Below are positions 1 to 13,700 of a DNA stretch of 64,000 nucleotides, piece after piece (the first letter of the stretch is position 1; each line of letters starts with the position of its first letter). Under the pieces are notes generated by a model that saw nothing but the letters and a program-made list of their open reading frames with translations, searched no databases and had not been told where the DNA came from. The stretch spans positions 18,053,535-18,117,534 of the forward strand of contig OZ020616.1 in the NCBI GenBank assembly GCA_963971575.1, written 5' to 3'. This DNA comes from Liopterus haemorrhoidalis. Lineage: Eukaryota; Arthropoda; Insecta; Coleoptera; Dytiscidae. A program made the position numbers and the translations under genes.

Positions 1-409
1 GGTTAGTTTGTGGAACTGTTTTGGTAAATGTTGTAGTAGCTATTTGAAGAGCGTTTCTAGTTAGCCAATCTTCTATAATTCCAACTGAGGTTCCAATTTG
101 GTATAAATTGTTTTTTATATCTAATACGATCCCCACAATGTTATTTCCATCTAATGGGCCTCTATCTACCTTAGGTACATCAACCAAAACTGTGGAATCC
201 ACTAACACGTCTTTAAATTTCTTCAAAGAAACTTCTTTCATTTTTTCAGCTGATCTTTTCAGGTGTTTTGCAACATTTTCCTTTTGATCTTTAATGCTCT
301 CTTCTTTTTGGCATAAATAGCATAGAATTTTTGATCCATATCCTTCTTCTCCTACTGTATTCCCACTGACAGTTGCTTCCCCTTCTGATGCAAGTACACT
401 ACAGATATT
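1..409 (-). pseudogene. KRBA2/integrase-tail-like fragment, open at window edge
   Basis: The minus strand is open from about 409 to the window edge, some 136 codons with no internal stop. It holds a Cys-x2-Cys pair (CYLCQ), a Lys/Glu-rich helix, and then a VPKVDRGPLDGNNIVGIVLD stretch followed by YQIGTS. That order (Cys pair, basic helix, 'VDRG-PLD-N-I-VLD', 'YQIGT') resembles the region after the integrase core in KRBA2-like and related transposon-derived proteins; this assignment is from memory of the family. The upstream catalytic part would lie beyond the TAA at 410-412 and is not seen, so this is probably a fragment. The downstream end is outside the window. Confidence 0.4.
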
Positions 410-612
410 TTAACTGTTGAAATAGAGCTGAATTTCGTCGCGTGGTCCTGGTAGTGTAATAGCCATTTGTAATTTCTATCAGGGGTCGACTGTAAGTCAA
501 CTAAATCAACTTAGCCACAATGATTGAAGTCGCTAGATACAATTGGGGAAACAACGATTCCTTTTCTTGTAAATTTTATCCGGATCAATTTTAATTTTTC
601 ATATGGAGCTTA

Positions 613-1817
613 TACCATGAGTTCAGAAAGAAATTATATAAGGGTTGGCTGTGGAAAAATAAAATAATGTCTATTGCAAGCTTTATATAGCAATTGACTA
701 ACGTTTAGGCACAGCATTTGTAATAATTAAAATTGGAAATTATTATTATTTTTTTAAAAATTATATAGTTAAATCTGGTGATCTAGGTGGAAATTCTGGA
801 TTTGAACGTAAACTAATTATTCGATCGTCAAAAAATTCAGGAAGGTAATTGATGGTCTCTTGAGTGGTGCGGGCAGTCGCGCCATCCTGTTGGAAGTAGC
901 CTTGCTGGAGCTCATTTTTATGAAGATGATTAATAAATTTACGTACAATATTTCGGTATCTCTGAGCAGTTTCGTGGAAAAATATGTGTCCGATAATACG
1001 TCTTTGAGACACAGTAATCCAAACAACAACTTTTAACGGGTGAAAAGGAGTTTCACGAAAAGTATGAGGATTTTGGGCACTCCATAACCTCATATTTTGT
1101 GAATTAATATACCCCAAAAGGGTGAACCAGGCCTCGTCAGAAAACAAACGTTAAATTTAATAAATCATCATTATTAATTAAATTTTGTTGGAACCGGTGG
1201 CAATACACAATTCACCTATTGTGATCTGCTGGCAGCAACTCATGTAAAGCAAAAATGTTGTATGGGAATAGCTTAAATCTTTTTGACAATAGTATGGCAA
1301 GTTCCTAATAATAAACCAGTCTCTTGCGATAGTGTACGTAGTGATGTAGTGGGTTGCTCGTTCATACGTTGACGAACATCATCAACTGTATTTTGAGTAC
1401 GAACTCTTGGCCTTCCAGTTCTATCTCTATGAGTAATGCTCCCTGTATCTTGGAATAAATTAACACATCTTCTAAGTACGCTGTAAAAATCTTCTTCAAG
1501 GAAAGCAATATCTGCAAATTGTAGCCGATATTCCTCTAAGCATGACACCGCACTGTAAATCCATACGCCGTTCACTCGAACACCATTTCGAAAATATGAT
1601 TCAATCATAAATTTTTTGCGTTCTATTAACAGTTCTTCAATTAAAGTTCTAATTAATTCTAAAAACCATTATAATTGTAGCTTAATTGAATTTTCTATAG
1701 AAACTTATGAAAACAACTGTGATGACAGTTAATTAATTGACAGTTAAAGCTTACAGTACACATTATTTTATTTTTCCACAGCCAACCCTTATGTAATATA
1801 GTTTTGAACACATGGTA
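613..1817 (-). mobile_element. DUF4817-type IS630/Tc1-mariner-like transposon, copy 1
   Basis: The two ends are inverted repeats of each other over roughly 55 bp: the left end begins TACCATGAGTTCAGAAAG and the right end finishes with the reverse complement of TACCATGTGTTCAAAACT. Both continue into a shared AAGGGTTGGCTGTGGAAAAA subterminal block. A TA dinucleotide precedes the left end. Between them, on the minus strand, lies a broken transposase gene. The sequence diverges between the two ends at about 3-5 positions, so this is an old copy. Confidence 0.75.
761..1608 (-). pseudogene. broken DUF4817/DDE transposase
   Basis: Two frames on the minus strand read N- to C-terminal. 1608-1273 encodes the helix-turn-helix part (YSAVSCLEEYRLQF, then a GRPRVRTQNTVDDVRQRMNE linker). 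1147-761 encodes the DDE core: FSDEAWF with the first acidic residue, a central YFQQDGAT segment, and PPRSPDLT near the end. The 126 nt between still translate to family-like residues (LHELLPADH), so the gene was continuous and is broken by frameshifts and stops rather than by a large gap. The C-terminal 'WGYLKDRVY' segment usual in this family is missing after PPRSPDLT. The product would be a cut-and-paste transposase; this copy cannot make one. Confidence 0.8.
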
Positions 1818-2366
1818 GTAGGTTATGATAATTTTGAATAGAGCGTTTTTTTTTTTTTTTTATATATATTTTCAACCATATAAAAAGGTCTTATCTTGTT
1901 TTCGTAAATAACATGAAAAATTAAGAAAAACATTTTGTCTTTCAAAATAAGGGGTTTTATTAAAAATAAAGTGGAATTATGTCCGAAGTTACGAAAATGT
2001 AGAAGAACTGAAACGAACTACTATCAGAATTTTTCAAACAATTAGATCAAGATTATTGCAGAGAGTGTTGAGACATACTATTCGGAGGGCATAAAAATGC
2101 ATTGTTAACAATGGAGAATTATTTGAACACATGCTGTAATGTAGTTTTTTTTAATTTCCGTTAATTGTCATAAATTAAAATATTTATTTTCATAACATAT
2201 CGTTTTATTCTAGACTAATAAAATACTACCATGTGTTCAAAAAGAAATTACATAAGGGTTGGCAGTGAAAAAATAAAATAATGTGTACTGCAAGCTTTAA
2301 TTGTCAATTAATTTACTGTCATCACTGTTGTTGTCATATGTTTCTATTGAAAATTCAATTAAGCTA

Positions 2367-2848
2367 CAATTATTATTATTATTATTATTATTACACTGAT
2401 TAGAGCAGAAGCCAGTGGCTTGTTATGCTCAATTATACAATACATATACATACATTAATATTCAAACAAATCACAATTAAAAATGTTACAATACAGAATA
2501 TACACTGGTAAACAAAAGAGATAACATATACAGCAATTATTATAATATTTTAGGAAAACAGGAAGGCAATTTTGCTTTTAAAACTGTTGATGGAGTGGGC
2601 CGAGACTGCTTCATCCGGGAGAGAATTCCAGATGTCGAATATACGGTTGGACAAGGAAGTTTTCACGTTGTTGAGTAGGATATTTTTATTGCTTCAACTT
2701 TAATTGGTGACCACGAAAGCGTGGGTCAGCATTGATTAAATAACGGGGACATGTCTGTGGAGAATTTTCCTGTTGTTATTCGATACATCTGGATCAGGTC
2801 ACCATGGGTTCTTCGATCTGCCAGTAGTGGGAGGTCGAGTTTTTTTAG
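2367..2848 (-). mobile_element. CR1/Jockey-type LINE 3' fragment
   Basis: Minus-strand translation of 2840-2560 gives pieces of the reverse-transcriptase C-terminal region (ADRRTHGDLIQMYRI; FSTDMSPLF), the arrangement also seen in the LINE at 30.36-34.15 kb. The 3' end is the (TTA)n run at about 2365-2391, that is, a (TAA)n tail on the LINE strand. It sits inside copy 2 of the DUF4817 transposon; CAATTA/TTGTAATGG sequences flank the junctions. It is 5'-truncated and carries stops. Confidence 0.65.
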
Positions 2849-2858
2849 ATGAATTGTA

Positions 2859-3134
2859 ATGGTTTATACAATAGAACACAAAAAATTTATGATTGAATCA
2901 TGTTTTCGAAATGGTGTTCGAGTGAACGGCGAATGGATTTACAGTGCGGTGTCATGTTTAGAGGAATTTCGGCTACAATTTCCAGATATTGCTTTCCTTG
3001 AAGGAGATTTTTACAGCGCACTTAGAAGATGTGTTGATTTTTTCCAAGATATAGGAGCATTACTCATAGAGATAGAACTGGAAGGCCAAGAGTTCGTACT
3101 AAAAATACAGTTGATGATGTTCGTCAACGTATGA
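2859..3134 (+). pseudogene. transposase helix-turn-helix fragment (DUF4817 type)
   Basis: The 91-residue frame (FMIESCFRNGVRVNGEWIYS...) is about 85-90% identical by eye to the N-terminal part of the transposase at 1273-1608. After SALRRCVDFFQDIG a frameshift moves the family sequence (ITHRDRTGRPRVRT) into another frame. The DDE domain is absent. Confidence 0.75.
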
Positions 3135-3175
3135 ACGAGCAACCCAATACATCACTAAAACACTTAATATTTTAA

Positions 3176-3477
3176 TTTTGGAAGTTATGAGCAAAAATTA
3201 AAAATCGGTAAATTTACACTTTCGTTCATATTTTATTTTATTTTATTTTATTTTTTTTAAATTCGGCCACACAACAGGACATGCCCAATAACAGTGTGGC
3301 ACTAGTATAATATCTAGTAACCTATGTATTTTTTGGGGGAACAAAGACATAGTTAAAATAGCCTTAATGCGGCAACTTTGTCCTAATTTACCCGACCTCG
3401 TATTTATTACCATTCTCGACATCCCCATGCTTAACAAATTATTTGGGGTAGCCTGTATATAACATGATATACATATA
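3176..3477. other. unassigned AT-rich spacer
   Basis: It contains an ATTTT-rich run at about 3228-3258 and unique-looking sequence up to the TA that precedes the next transposon. I see no convincing coding potential; the 86-residue minus-strand frame here has no recognisable motif. Confidence 0.5.
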
Positions 3478-4502
3478 CAGGGTGTTTGTTTGAAACGGGG
3501 CATCCCGAAAATCTCCTTTATTTGTAAAGATACAAAAAATCTTCAGAACAAAAGTTAAACTAGACAAAAAGGCCCATCTAAAGGTTACGAATTCTGAGGC
3601 ACTTCCGGTTTCACCGGAAATGATGTTAACTTTTGATCTAGCATAGGGAATCGATAATTTTATATTTTTTTCCTAAAAGTACTTTAAATTTACTAACTTT
3701 AAAAAGTACTAAAAAATCATATTTTTATGTTAACCATTTCAAAATGGCGACCATTTATTTACAAAATAATAATCAACTTAAGTTTTACAAAGTTGAACGT
3801 AGCAAGCTTTGAAAACAATAAAAAAAGAAACAAAATATCTCTAAAATAAACTATTTTACTATTTATTTAAAAAAAACTATTACTTTTTACAATTATTTTA
3901 CAAAAAAAAAATAAATTACAAATGTTCGATCAAACCACCATTATTGTCCACACATTTTCTCATTCTTAATAAAAACTCTTCCATCGCCCTTATAAGAGTA
4001 CACTCTTGGATATCCCTGATTGCACTATTAAGCCTTTCTTCTAAATCTTCTATCGTCGTTGGTGTTGTCCGATACACTCTATCTTTTAAATACCCCAAAC
4101 GAATTTTTTTTTCTAAATAGTCAAATAGTTTATTTTAGAGATATTTTGTTTATTTTTTTATTGTTTTCAAAGCTTGCTACGTTCAACTTTGTAAAACTTA
4201 TGTTGATTATTATTTTGTAAATAAATGGTCGCCATTTTGAAATGGTTAACATAAAAATATGACTTTTTGGTATCATTGTAAAGCTAATTTAATGTACTTT
4301 TAGGAAAAAAATATAAAATTATCGATTCCCTATGATAGATCAAAAGTTGACATCATTTCCGGTGAAACCGGAAGTGCCTCAGAATTCTTATAGTATCTTT
4401 AGATGGGCCTTTTTGTCTAGTTTAACTTTTGTTCTGAAGATTTTTTGTATCTTTACAAATAAAGGAGATTTTCGGGGTGCCCCGTTTCAAACAAACATCC
4501 TG
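3478..4502 (-). mobile_element. long-TIR, internally deleted Tc1/IS630-like element
   Basis: The element is exactly bounded by TA at 3476-3477 and 4503-4504. Its arms are inverted repeats of about 370 bp (3478-3850 against 4130-4502), beginning CAGGGTGTTTGTTTGAAAC and ending in the complement with an ACATCCTG tip. The arms include a TTCCGGTTTCACCGGAA palindrome. Only about 280 bp of unique sequence lies between them, holding the C-terminus of a transposase. This is the structure of a deletion derivative (MITE) of an autonomous DUF4817-class transposon. Confidence 0.85.
3916..4098 (-). pseudogene. transposase C-terminal remnant
   Basis: The 60-residue minus-strand frame starts GYLKDRVYRTTPTTIEDLEE and ends near CVDNNGGLIEHL. 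This is the C-terminal tail that follows the last catalytic Glu in the same IS630/DUF4817 family as the transposase at 761-1608, in which this tail is missing. Nothing upstream of WGYLKD remains, so the catalytic domain has been deleted. Confidence 0.75.
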
Positions 4503-4760
4503 TATACAATATATGCAACAGTCTGGACTGTATGGTGATATACCTGGGTAAGTTAACTGAGGTATATGTGTGTAGTGACTAGTGGTACTAACTGTGAAGT
4601 GTTATGGTTGTCTATTAATTAGTGTATAACTCCAATATTTAAGTAGTTTAATAAAGATCTAAAATCACAACCAAATTTATCTTATAATTTATTGTAACCG
4701 TGTAACAGTATGCTATTTTTAGTTACTAAATGCTTTTATTACTTTATAGTGAGAAACAAC
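4503..4760 (+). promoter_or_regulatory. probable 5' non-coding exon end and 202-nt intron before the ankyrin gene
   Basis: A strong donor (CCTGG|GTAAGT) lies at 4547/4548. A good acceptor (CTTTTATTACTTTATAG|TGAGAAAC) lies at 4749/4750, eleven bases before an ATG in a favourable context (AACAAC-ATG-A). The most economical model is a non-coding 5' exon ending at 4547, an intron at 4548-4749, and translation from 4761. The exon abuts the right end of the transposon at 4502, so the promoter may lie in or across that element. Not verified by transcript data. Confidence 0.45.
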
Positions 4761-7700
4761 ATGACTTCTAAAATGCTGAAACAAGTTCACAAGGCTGCAC
4801 ACAATGGCAATGATTTAGAAATGCGATCTTTGTTGGAAAAACTCTCAGACGTGAACGCATATCTGAATGGCTCAACAGCGCTTCACGTGGCAGTCAGAAT
4901 GGGTCATCAAGCGGTAGTAAAAACCCTGTTACGTCATTCTGCTGATGTTCTTCTCGCGGACACAGATGGCAATAACGCCCTGAATCTAGCTGCAAAATAC
5001 AATCACATCACTTTGATTCAATTGCTTGTGAAACAATGTGGAACTGAAAATATTAATGCAATTTTAATTGCAGCTTTAAATAAAGCTATTATAGCTGGAC
5101 ATGAAAGGATCGTTATGCTGTTATGTGAATATAATATCGATGTTAATTCTTGTGATAATGACGGGAATATTCCTTTGTTGTCAGCAAGTATGACAGGACG
5201 TAGTAATCTGGTCAGATACTTGATAGAAGAAGGCGCTGACGTTAATATGAAGAATAAAGACGGTGACACTGCGTTAATAATTTCATCAAGTCTAGATGAT
5301 TTGCAGTTCGTGAAATTACTTATTGACCGCGGAGCAGAATTAGAAAATGTTAATAATCTAGGCTTCACAGCTCTCCAAAAAGCACAGCAGAGAGGAAGTG
5401 CAGCTGTTATAGATTACCTTATTTCGAAAGGTGCAAAACAACGTTCATATACCCAAAAGGAAGAACTGGAAGATTATGATTGGTATTCGAACATTGATAC
5501 ATCATCTAAACCAAAAGAAGATTTTCAAGAAGATTGTCAGTCAGACACTGACTCGATAGAAGATATTGAATTTCCACGAATCAATACTTTAATTGATGAA
5601 ATTAAGAAAGGAAATTTCGTCGCTGTGCAGCAGTTGATTACTGATGGTGCTGAGGTTAACAGTCATGAATCTGGTAGTACACCTTTACATCAAGCTGTTC
5701 AAGAAGAAAATCTACGAATTGTACAAATATTGTGTCAAGCTGGAGCATATGTAAATTCTTACGACAGCAGTTTTAATACTCCTCTTTTGTTGTCTGCGAA
5801 TCAGAACACTACAATAGCTTGTATTTTATTAGATAATGGAGCAGAGGTAGATATGGCCGATAAAAATGGCAGAACACCTCTTATCGCAGCTGTTGAAAAT
5901 AGTAGAATTACTATAGCAAAAGAGCTTATTGCAAGAGGAGCAGATGTCAACTTGAAAACATTAAAAGGACAATCACCATTGTTGTCCTGTGTGATATCGG
6001 ATGTTGATACTATAAAATTACTTATAAGTGCTGGAGCAAATGTCAACGAAAGTGATTCTGAAGGACGCACTTTATTGCATTTGGCCTCTAAAGCGCCTAA
6101 TATTGAGGTGATAAATATTTGTATAAATCAAAAGTGTCTTATTAACTGTCGCGATAATGGCTTGGATACTCCTTTGCATGTAGCCTGCTCACATGGACAT
6201 GTTTCAGCAATCAGTCTCCTTTTGGAAAAAGGTGCAGATCCGACTACTGTAAACATTAATGGGGAAACCCCATTTGATATTGCTTCCAACAAGGCTTGTA
6301 AAGATATAATGCAAATTATAGATAAATACTGTAATAAAAAGGATAGGACATTGTACAAAAGTAAAAACAAGTCAATTTCTATATTAAAACAATCTGAAAA
6401 AAATACATTATTATTTAATTCTATACGTTTGAAACATCACCATACAATTCGTCAACTTCTTGCTGCTAATCTTGATGTAAATGTCATGTTAGTTGGACGT
6501 ACACCTTTGCATGAAGCAGTAGAAACGGAAGACATTGATGTTATTAATATTTTATGTGACGCTGGAGCTAATATTAATTGCGTGGACAAAAATGACAAGA
6601 CGCCTCTAATGTGTGCATTAACGAAAAACAACAAAGTAACTAAAGCCCTTCTTTTGAAGGGTGCGGATATAAATAAAATAAATAAAGATGGGACTACTCC
6701 ATTAATAGCAGCAGTGAAGATGAACAAGATATCACTTGTCAGCATATTCCTTTCACACGGTGCAAATGTGAATTACAAGAATGTACATGGAAATTCTCCT
6801 CTTCTTTCATGTAACACTCATAATATCAATATGGTTAAATTACTTATATGTTCTGGTGCAAACATAAACGAAACAAATCTCAATAATTCTACATTATTAC
6901 ATATCGCTACCCAACGAGACAGTGTTGAAACAATTAAATATTTACTCAAAAAGAAATGTAGCATTAATGCCTGTAATAAAGCAATGAGGACTGCGTTGCA
7001 TTTTGCTTGTATTCAAGGAAATGTTTCATCAGTGGAATTTTTGCTAGACAATGGAGCAGATACTAATATAAAAGATGTAAATGGAAATACTCCAATTGCT
7101 GTTGCTCTCAAAAATCATAAAAAAGATGTTATCAAACTATTTAATTTGAACAAACATGATTCCATTGATTCGATTAACCAGAACAAGTTATTAGAAAACC
7201 TTGTAGCTAATGAATCAACCAATAATAACGTTGCTTGTAAAAAAAATGACGAAAGTTTACTGTTTCAAGCTATCCGGGATGAAAAGATAGATCTTATTCG
7301 TCAACAATTGAATTATGTTAACTGTCAATTGGAAGGTCGTAGTCCCTTACACCTGGCTTCAAGAGTTGGTAATATTGAAATTATAAAATTATTATGTGAA
7401 GCTGGAGCAGATATTAACTGTCAGAATAAGGCAGGTAGTACTTCTGTTTATATGGCGACAGACCCGGCTGTTGTTAATGTTTTAGTTCAATATGGAGCAG
7501 ATGTAAATATAGTGAATAATTCTGGAGTTACACCTTTGTTAGTAGCAGTTACAGGCAAACGATTGGCTTTGGTTAATAAGCTCATAGCTTGCGGTGCCAA
7601 TGTGAATATCAAGGATTCAAAAGGAAATTCGCCATTGTTATTAGCCAGTGATGTTGATATGGTTAAATCATTATTATTTGCTGGGGCCAATATCGATGAT

Positions 7701-10700
7701 GTTGATGCGGACAGGAATACGCTGTTACATAAAGCGGCCCAAAAGGACAACACAGAAATAATTGAATTTCTTATTTCGACTGGATGTAATATAAATGTTT
7801 GTAATAATCAGTTAGAAACACCTTTACTTTTAGCTTGCGCAAATGGTTCTTTTTCTTCGGTTTCACTTTTATTGCAATCCGGTGCTTATATTTCAACAGC
7901 TAATAAGAATAAGGAAACTGCTTTGGACGTAGCATCTATAAGAAAATTTACTGATATAGTAAATATATTAGAAAAACATGTTTTCTCAAGGCGTCTAAAA
8001 CAATTTTTGCGGAACGATTTTATAGACAATCTTGATTCAGCCAATGAAAGTCAAGAAGAGTTTTCGTCTGAAGAAATTTTAATTAAAAAAATTATATTGT
8101 CAAGAATTGATGTCAATGCTCTTTCATCAAAAGGAGATACAGTACTTTGCCTAGCGGTGGAAAATGATGAAATTGAGCCTTCCATTTTAGAATTATTAAT
8201 TAAAAGTGGAGCTGATGTCAACGTAACAAATAGTACTGGTAGTTCACCTTTAATGTTGGCGGTTAAGAAAGAGAATTTTAGGAAAGTTGAATGTCTATTG
8301 AAACACGGAGCTGAAATAAATATTAAAAATGCTAATGGGGATTATCTTTTATTAACAGCAATTGTTAATGTTACCAATGAAAATACAAAATCTATTGTCA
8401 CTCTTCTTTTAGCGGATTCTAGAACAGATCTTAATGTAGTAGATAAAGATGGTAATAGTGCACTAGAGTTAGTAACTGAACTTGGAGATTCTGATTTGAT
8501 TAATATTTTAGTAGAAAAGGGAGCAAAACTAATACATAAAACGGACTTGACACTTGATTTCGTCAGCAGTAAAAATAAGAGCGTCCGCTTGATGACTGCA
8601 ATTTATTTTGCCAGTTCAGTATTAGTCGAAAGGGCAATAGTGAATGGAGCTAATGTTAATAGCGTTATAAATGGTAAAACTGCTCTCACCGTGGCAGCAG
8701 AAAAAGACCATATTCCAGACTCCATCTTAGAATATCTTATTCAAAATGGCGCTGATGTTAATATAACTAACAGTGCAGGCTATTCTCCACTGTATCAAGC
8801 AGTTTGCAAGAAAAATCTGAAGAAAGTGAAATGTCTCTTAAAATACGGAGCAAACGTCAATTTAAAAAATGCAGCAGGGGATACTCCTTTATCCAATGCA
8901 ATACTCAGTGCAAGCGATAAGTATATGAAACCTGTTATCAAAGCTTTGCTACTAGATCCAAATACTGATGTCGATGTATTAAATGCAAATGGTAATAGCC
9001 CATTACATATTGCACTTATTGTCGGTGATATGGAAATTATTGAAATATTGATGGAAAAGGGTGGAAAAGTTGTTAGTGATTGGATTTATGAATCACCACT
9101 TGATTTAGCTTACAGAAAAAGGTTGGGAAATATCGACTGGCTTAAGAAAAAGGAAGCCTTAATTCATAAAAACGCCTTAATAGCAATGGATGAAAAAGAA
9201 TATAATTTTTACAATAAGCTTTTAAAGACCAATTTTCAAGTGAAAAAAGGGACATTGGATGGAATTAATGTTAACAGTGTTGCTCCAAATGGGGACACTC
9301 TTCTTTGCTTAGCTTCGGAGAAAGGACACATTGGACCATCTGTGTTAGAATTACTGATTGAGAGTGGTGCGAATGTCAATTTGACAAACAGTTCTTGTTG
9401 TTCACCTATCTATCTAGCTGTTAGCAAACAGAATATTAAAAAAGTAGAATATCTTTTGAAACATGGAGCCGACGTCAATATAAGCAACAATGACGGGAAT
9501 TATCCATTGTTTATAGCAATAAATAATGCTAGACATGAAGAGAAACCCATAGTCAGGGTCTTATTATCTGATCCAAAAACTAATATCAACGTAGTTGATA
9601 AAAATGGCGATAGTCCATTAGATTTAGCAGTTAAACTTGGGCTCAAAGACATAATCAAAACATTGGTGGATAGAGATGCTATTATACCAAGTGATAACGA
9701 AAGTGTTACTCCTTCTAACTTAGATTCTAGGAACAACAAAGTATCTATAATTAATTTACATTCTAATAACAAAACAAAACTAGCAGAAACAGACCTTGTT
9801 GATTCTGTAGACAGTAATGAGAAAACAAAAGCAGGACTTGCAAATTTTAACAGCGTTATAGCTTTTGAAGAAGAATCAAAGTGCGTGAAGACCAGTTTTA
9901 CTGAATTGCGGGATGTATCATTATTAAATGCAGTTAAGGATGGGAATCTGAATTTGGTTGTGTCACTTTTAAATAATAATACCGATGTGAATATTACTGA
10001 TGAGGTTGGTCGTACACCTTTGCATGAATCTGTCATGAGTTTACATCAAAATGTCTGCAATGAAATCACGAAGTTACTTATTAAGTCTGGTGCCGACATA
10101 AATTTTTCGGACAAATTTGGCAATACGCCTTTAATGTGTGCTGTGGGGAAAATAAATAATGACCAGATCATTAATACCCTTATTCAGCATGGAGCTAATG
10201 TTAACGAATGTGATAATGAAGGAAGAAGCCCATTGTTTTTTGCTAATTTCGAATATACTAAAAAACTTCTGGCAGCTGGTGCAGAAATAGATAAAAAAGA
10301 TAAAAAGGGAAAATTTCCACTTTTGGTTGCACTGAATAGAATCACAGTTGAGAATGAAAATTTTAAGAAAATGTGCGTTTTAATCGAAAATGGTGCAAAT
10401 CCGAACAACGCAGATAACGATGGGAACACTGTTTTGCATCACGCAGCTATTAAAAATTCTTCCGAATTTTTTATAACCGAAATAATAGCTTTTCTTATCA
10501 ATCATGGTGCAGTTGTTAACTGTTGTAATAAAGAAAAGATGACCCCGTTACATAAGGCTGCGAGAGAAGGTAATAATAATTATGCTGCCGTAAGAATTCT
10601 TCTGAATCATAATGCAGACACATCTAGTGTTGATATCAATAACAAAACTCCTCTCGATCACGCTAAGGAAAGTGGTAGATTTAAAATCGCAGAACTGCTA

Positions 10701-13700
10701 CAACACAATATGCGAGTCCAAAGTGATTTTGAACAAAATAAACCATTAAATGTAAATAACCCCAGCTATTCTTCATCATGTAGATTATATACAAATGAGA
10801 CTTTGTCAGATAAAATACACAGTCAAAGAGATGACACTGTTTTACTAAATGCAGTCAAAAAGCGAGATATAAGTTTGATACGTTCATTACTAAATAAATC
10901 CGCAAATGTAAACTGCTGTGATGAAAATGGACGAACTCCTTTACATGAAGCTATATTGTTATCCACGAGTACAATTAATAATATAGAAAGCGTTTCTTTA
11001 CTTATTAAATATGGCGCAGATGTTAATTTGGCAGATAATTTTGGGGATACTCCATTGATATGTGCTGCTATAAAGGGACATGAATCATTGATTCCGCTAC
11101 TAATTCAAAATGGAGCTGATGTTAATAAATATAATAAAACAGGAAAAAGTCCTCTTACATACGCTATCCTAAGATCTTTGGATAAGAGTAGATATTTAAT
11201 AGAGTGTGGTGCTGATGTAAATATGAGAGATGCTGACGGAACCCCTCTGCTCTTTATGGCGAGGTCAGATACTAAAATGAATTGCTTATTAGATGCCGAC
11301 GCAGATATTAATATAACTGATTATCGTGGATATGCTGCTTTGCATAAAGCCGTTGAAAGAAATTTTCTGACAGTTGTGGTTAGTCTTATTGAAAATGGCG
11401 CTGATGTAAATGTCAAAAATAAGTTTCTTCAAACACCAATTCATTTAGCAGCAAAAGTCGGTAATATAGAAGCAGCCAAATTATTAATTAGTTCTGGAGC
11501 AGATATAATATCGCAGGACAGCAATGGTAATACGCCTTTGGACTTAGCCAAACTAAGTTATCATAAACAAGTTGAGAATCTTCTGGAACCACTCGTTTCT
11601 AAATTTCAAGCTTCAACAATTCAAAATTCTGTATCAAATGAAAAGTTTAGTAGTCCGAATGTAGCTACACAATCAAGTATAAATATATCATCACCCGACT
11701 ATCGCAAGGAAGTAGCTGGCAACTGTCATAATAAACATCAAATGGCACCTTTCCGTATGACTGCGAAAGAAGTTGTTGAATTTGTAAACATTCCATCAAA
11801 TCAAATTGCAGACTCTTCTAGTGCTGACATCAATAACGAAACTCTCAATATCGTTGAAGAAACCAGTAGATTTAAGGTGACAGAAATATTACAACAAAAT
11901 GTTCCAGAACAAAGCCTTGTGCAACACAATCAACCTTTGAATAAACATAATAAGACGTTTGATAAAATACACTGTCAAGAAGATGACGTTGCATTGTTAA
12001 ATGCCGTCAAGAAGCGCGATATAAATTTAATACGAACATTATTAAAGAAATCTGCGAATGTAAACTATTGTGATGAAAATGGTCTATCTCCTTTGCATGA
12101 AGCTATATTGCTATCCTCGAATAAGAATAAAAACGAAGAAATTGTTTCATTACTAATTGAACATGGCGCCGATGTTAACTTGGCAGATAAACTTGGTAAT
12201 ACCCCACTAATATGTGCTGCTGTAAATGGATATAAAACATTAATTCCGATGCTGATTCAAAATGGAGCTGATGTTAACAAATGTAACAAAGCAGGAAAGA
12301 GTCCTCTTGCATACGCTGTCACAGAATCAAACAAATTTAAAGTTATGTATTTAATACAAGGTGGCGCGGACGTAAATATGAGGGATGCTGATGGAAACCC
12401 TCCTCTTCATATGACAATAAAATACACTAAAATAAATTATCTGTTACAAGGCAAGGCAGATATTAATATCTCTGATACTCGTGGTTATACTGCCTTGCAC
12501 AAAGCCGTTGAAAAAAATTTAATGAAAGTTGTCAAGCATCTTGTGTCAAGAGGTGCTGATGTAAATGTCAAAAATATGTTTCTGCAAACACCAATTCATA
12601 TAGCAGCGAAATTTGATTATATAGAAGCAGCCAAATTGTTAGTTAGTTCTGGAGCAGATATTACGTCCCGAGACAGAAATGGTAATACGCCGCTGAACTT
12701 GGCCAAACTAAGAAATTGCGATCAAGTCGAGAATCTTTTAGAACCACTCGTTTCTAAACTTAAAGCTTCAACAATTCAAAAAGCTGTATCAAATAAAAAG
12801 TTAAGTAGTCCGAATGTAGCTGCACAATCAAGCATAAATATTTCATCTCTCGATTATCGCAAGGAAGTACCTGTTAACCTAGATACATTAAATAAGCCTA
12901 ATCAAGTTGAGAATATTTTTGAACCTATCGTACCTAAAATTCAAGCTTCAACAACTCAAAACTCCCAATCTGATGACAATTTTAGTAGTGCGAATATAAC
13001 TCTACAATCAAATATAAATTTACCAGGACACTGTCTTGAGGAAGATGCATCAAGTATTCAAAGAGACATTGCTCATTTGCCTCAGGAAACCCAATTTGTT
13101 AAATCTAGTTTGAAAGTGTGCTCATATTTAAATATCCCAACGAATTTCACCGATCTGTTGAATGATCTTACGAGCAATATTTGTTGTACATTTGATGGCC
13201 ATGGACCAGTTCATGAAGCCAGTCGTAATGTTAAGTTAAGGGCTTTAAAATTATGTACACCACCAAAGCCGCATATCGATCATACCGATAATACTGGATT
13301 AACGCCATTAATTTTTGCTATCAAGAAAAGCTGCTTGCCTGTGATACGAATTTTAATTGAACAGGGTGCTGATGTTAACAAAATTGACCAGTTTAGATGT
13401 TCTCCTCTACACTGGGCTGTGCTGACTGGTGATGTGAATATTGTACAAGTGCTTTGTACTGCTGGAGCAATACATAACACTATAGATAATAACAAACATA
13501 CCCCACTGATGCATGCTATAAAATCGAACCACTTAAATGTTCTGAGTTTTCTTTTACGGTACAGAAAAGAACACAACATTCACTGTCCAAATGAAGGCGC
13601 ATTACAATTTGCAATTGCAATTGAGAATTTCTCCGCTGCAAAAATGATTTTAGAATCTGGTGTTGATTTGGCGAATAAGGAAGAAAGAACTATTTTTCAT

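Larger units (their letters stand above)
2227..3175 (+). mobile_element. DUF4817-type transposon, copy 2 (3'-truncated, split by a LINE fragment)
   Basis: It starts with TACCATGTGTTCAAAAAG and the same AAGGGTTGGCAGTG subterminal block as the element at 613-1817, here in plus orientation. Its 5' leader matches copy 1 up to about 2365, where an ATT/TTA run and a LINE fragment intervene. Homology resumes at about 2850. It fades just after the helix-turn-helix region (about 3165-3175), so the DDE part and right TIR are absent. Confidence 0.7.
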
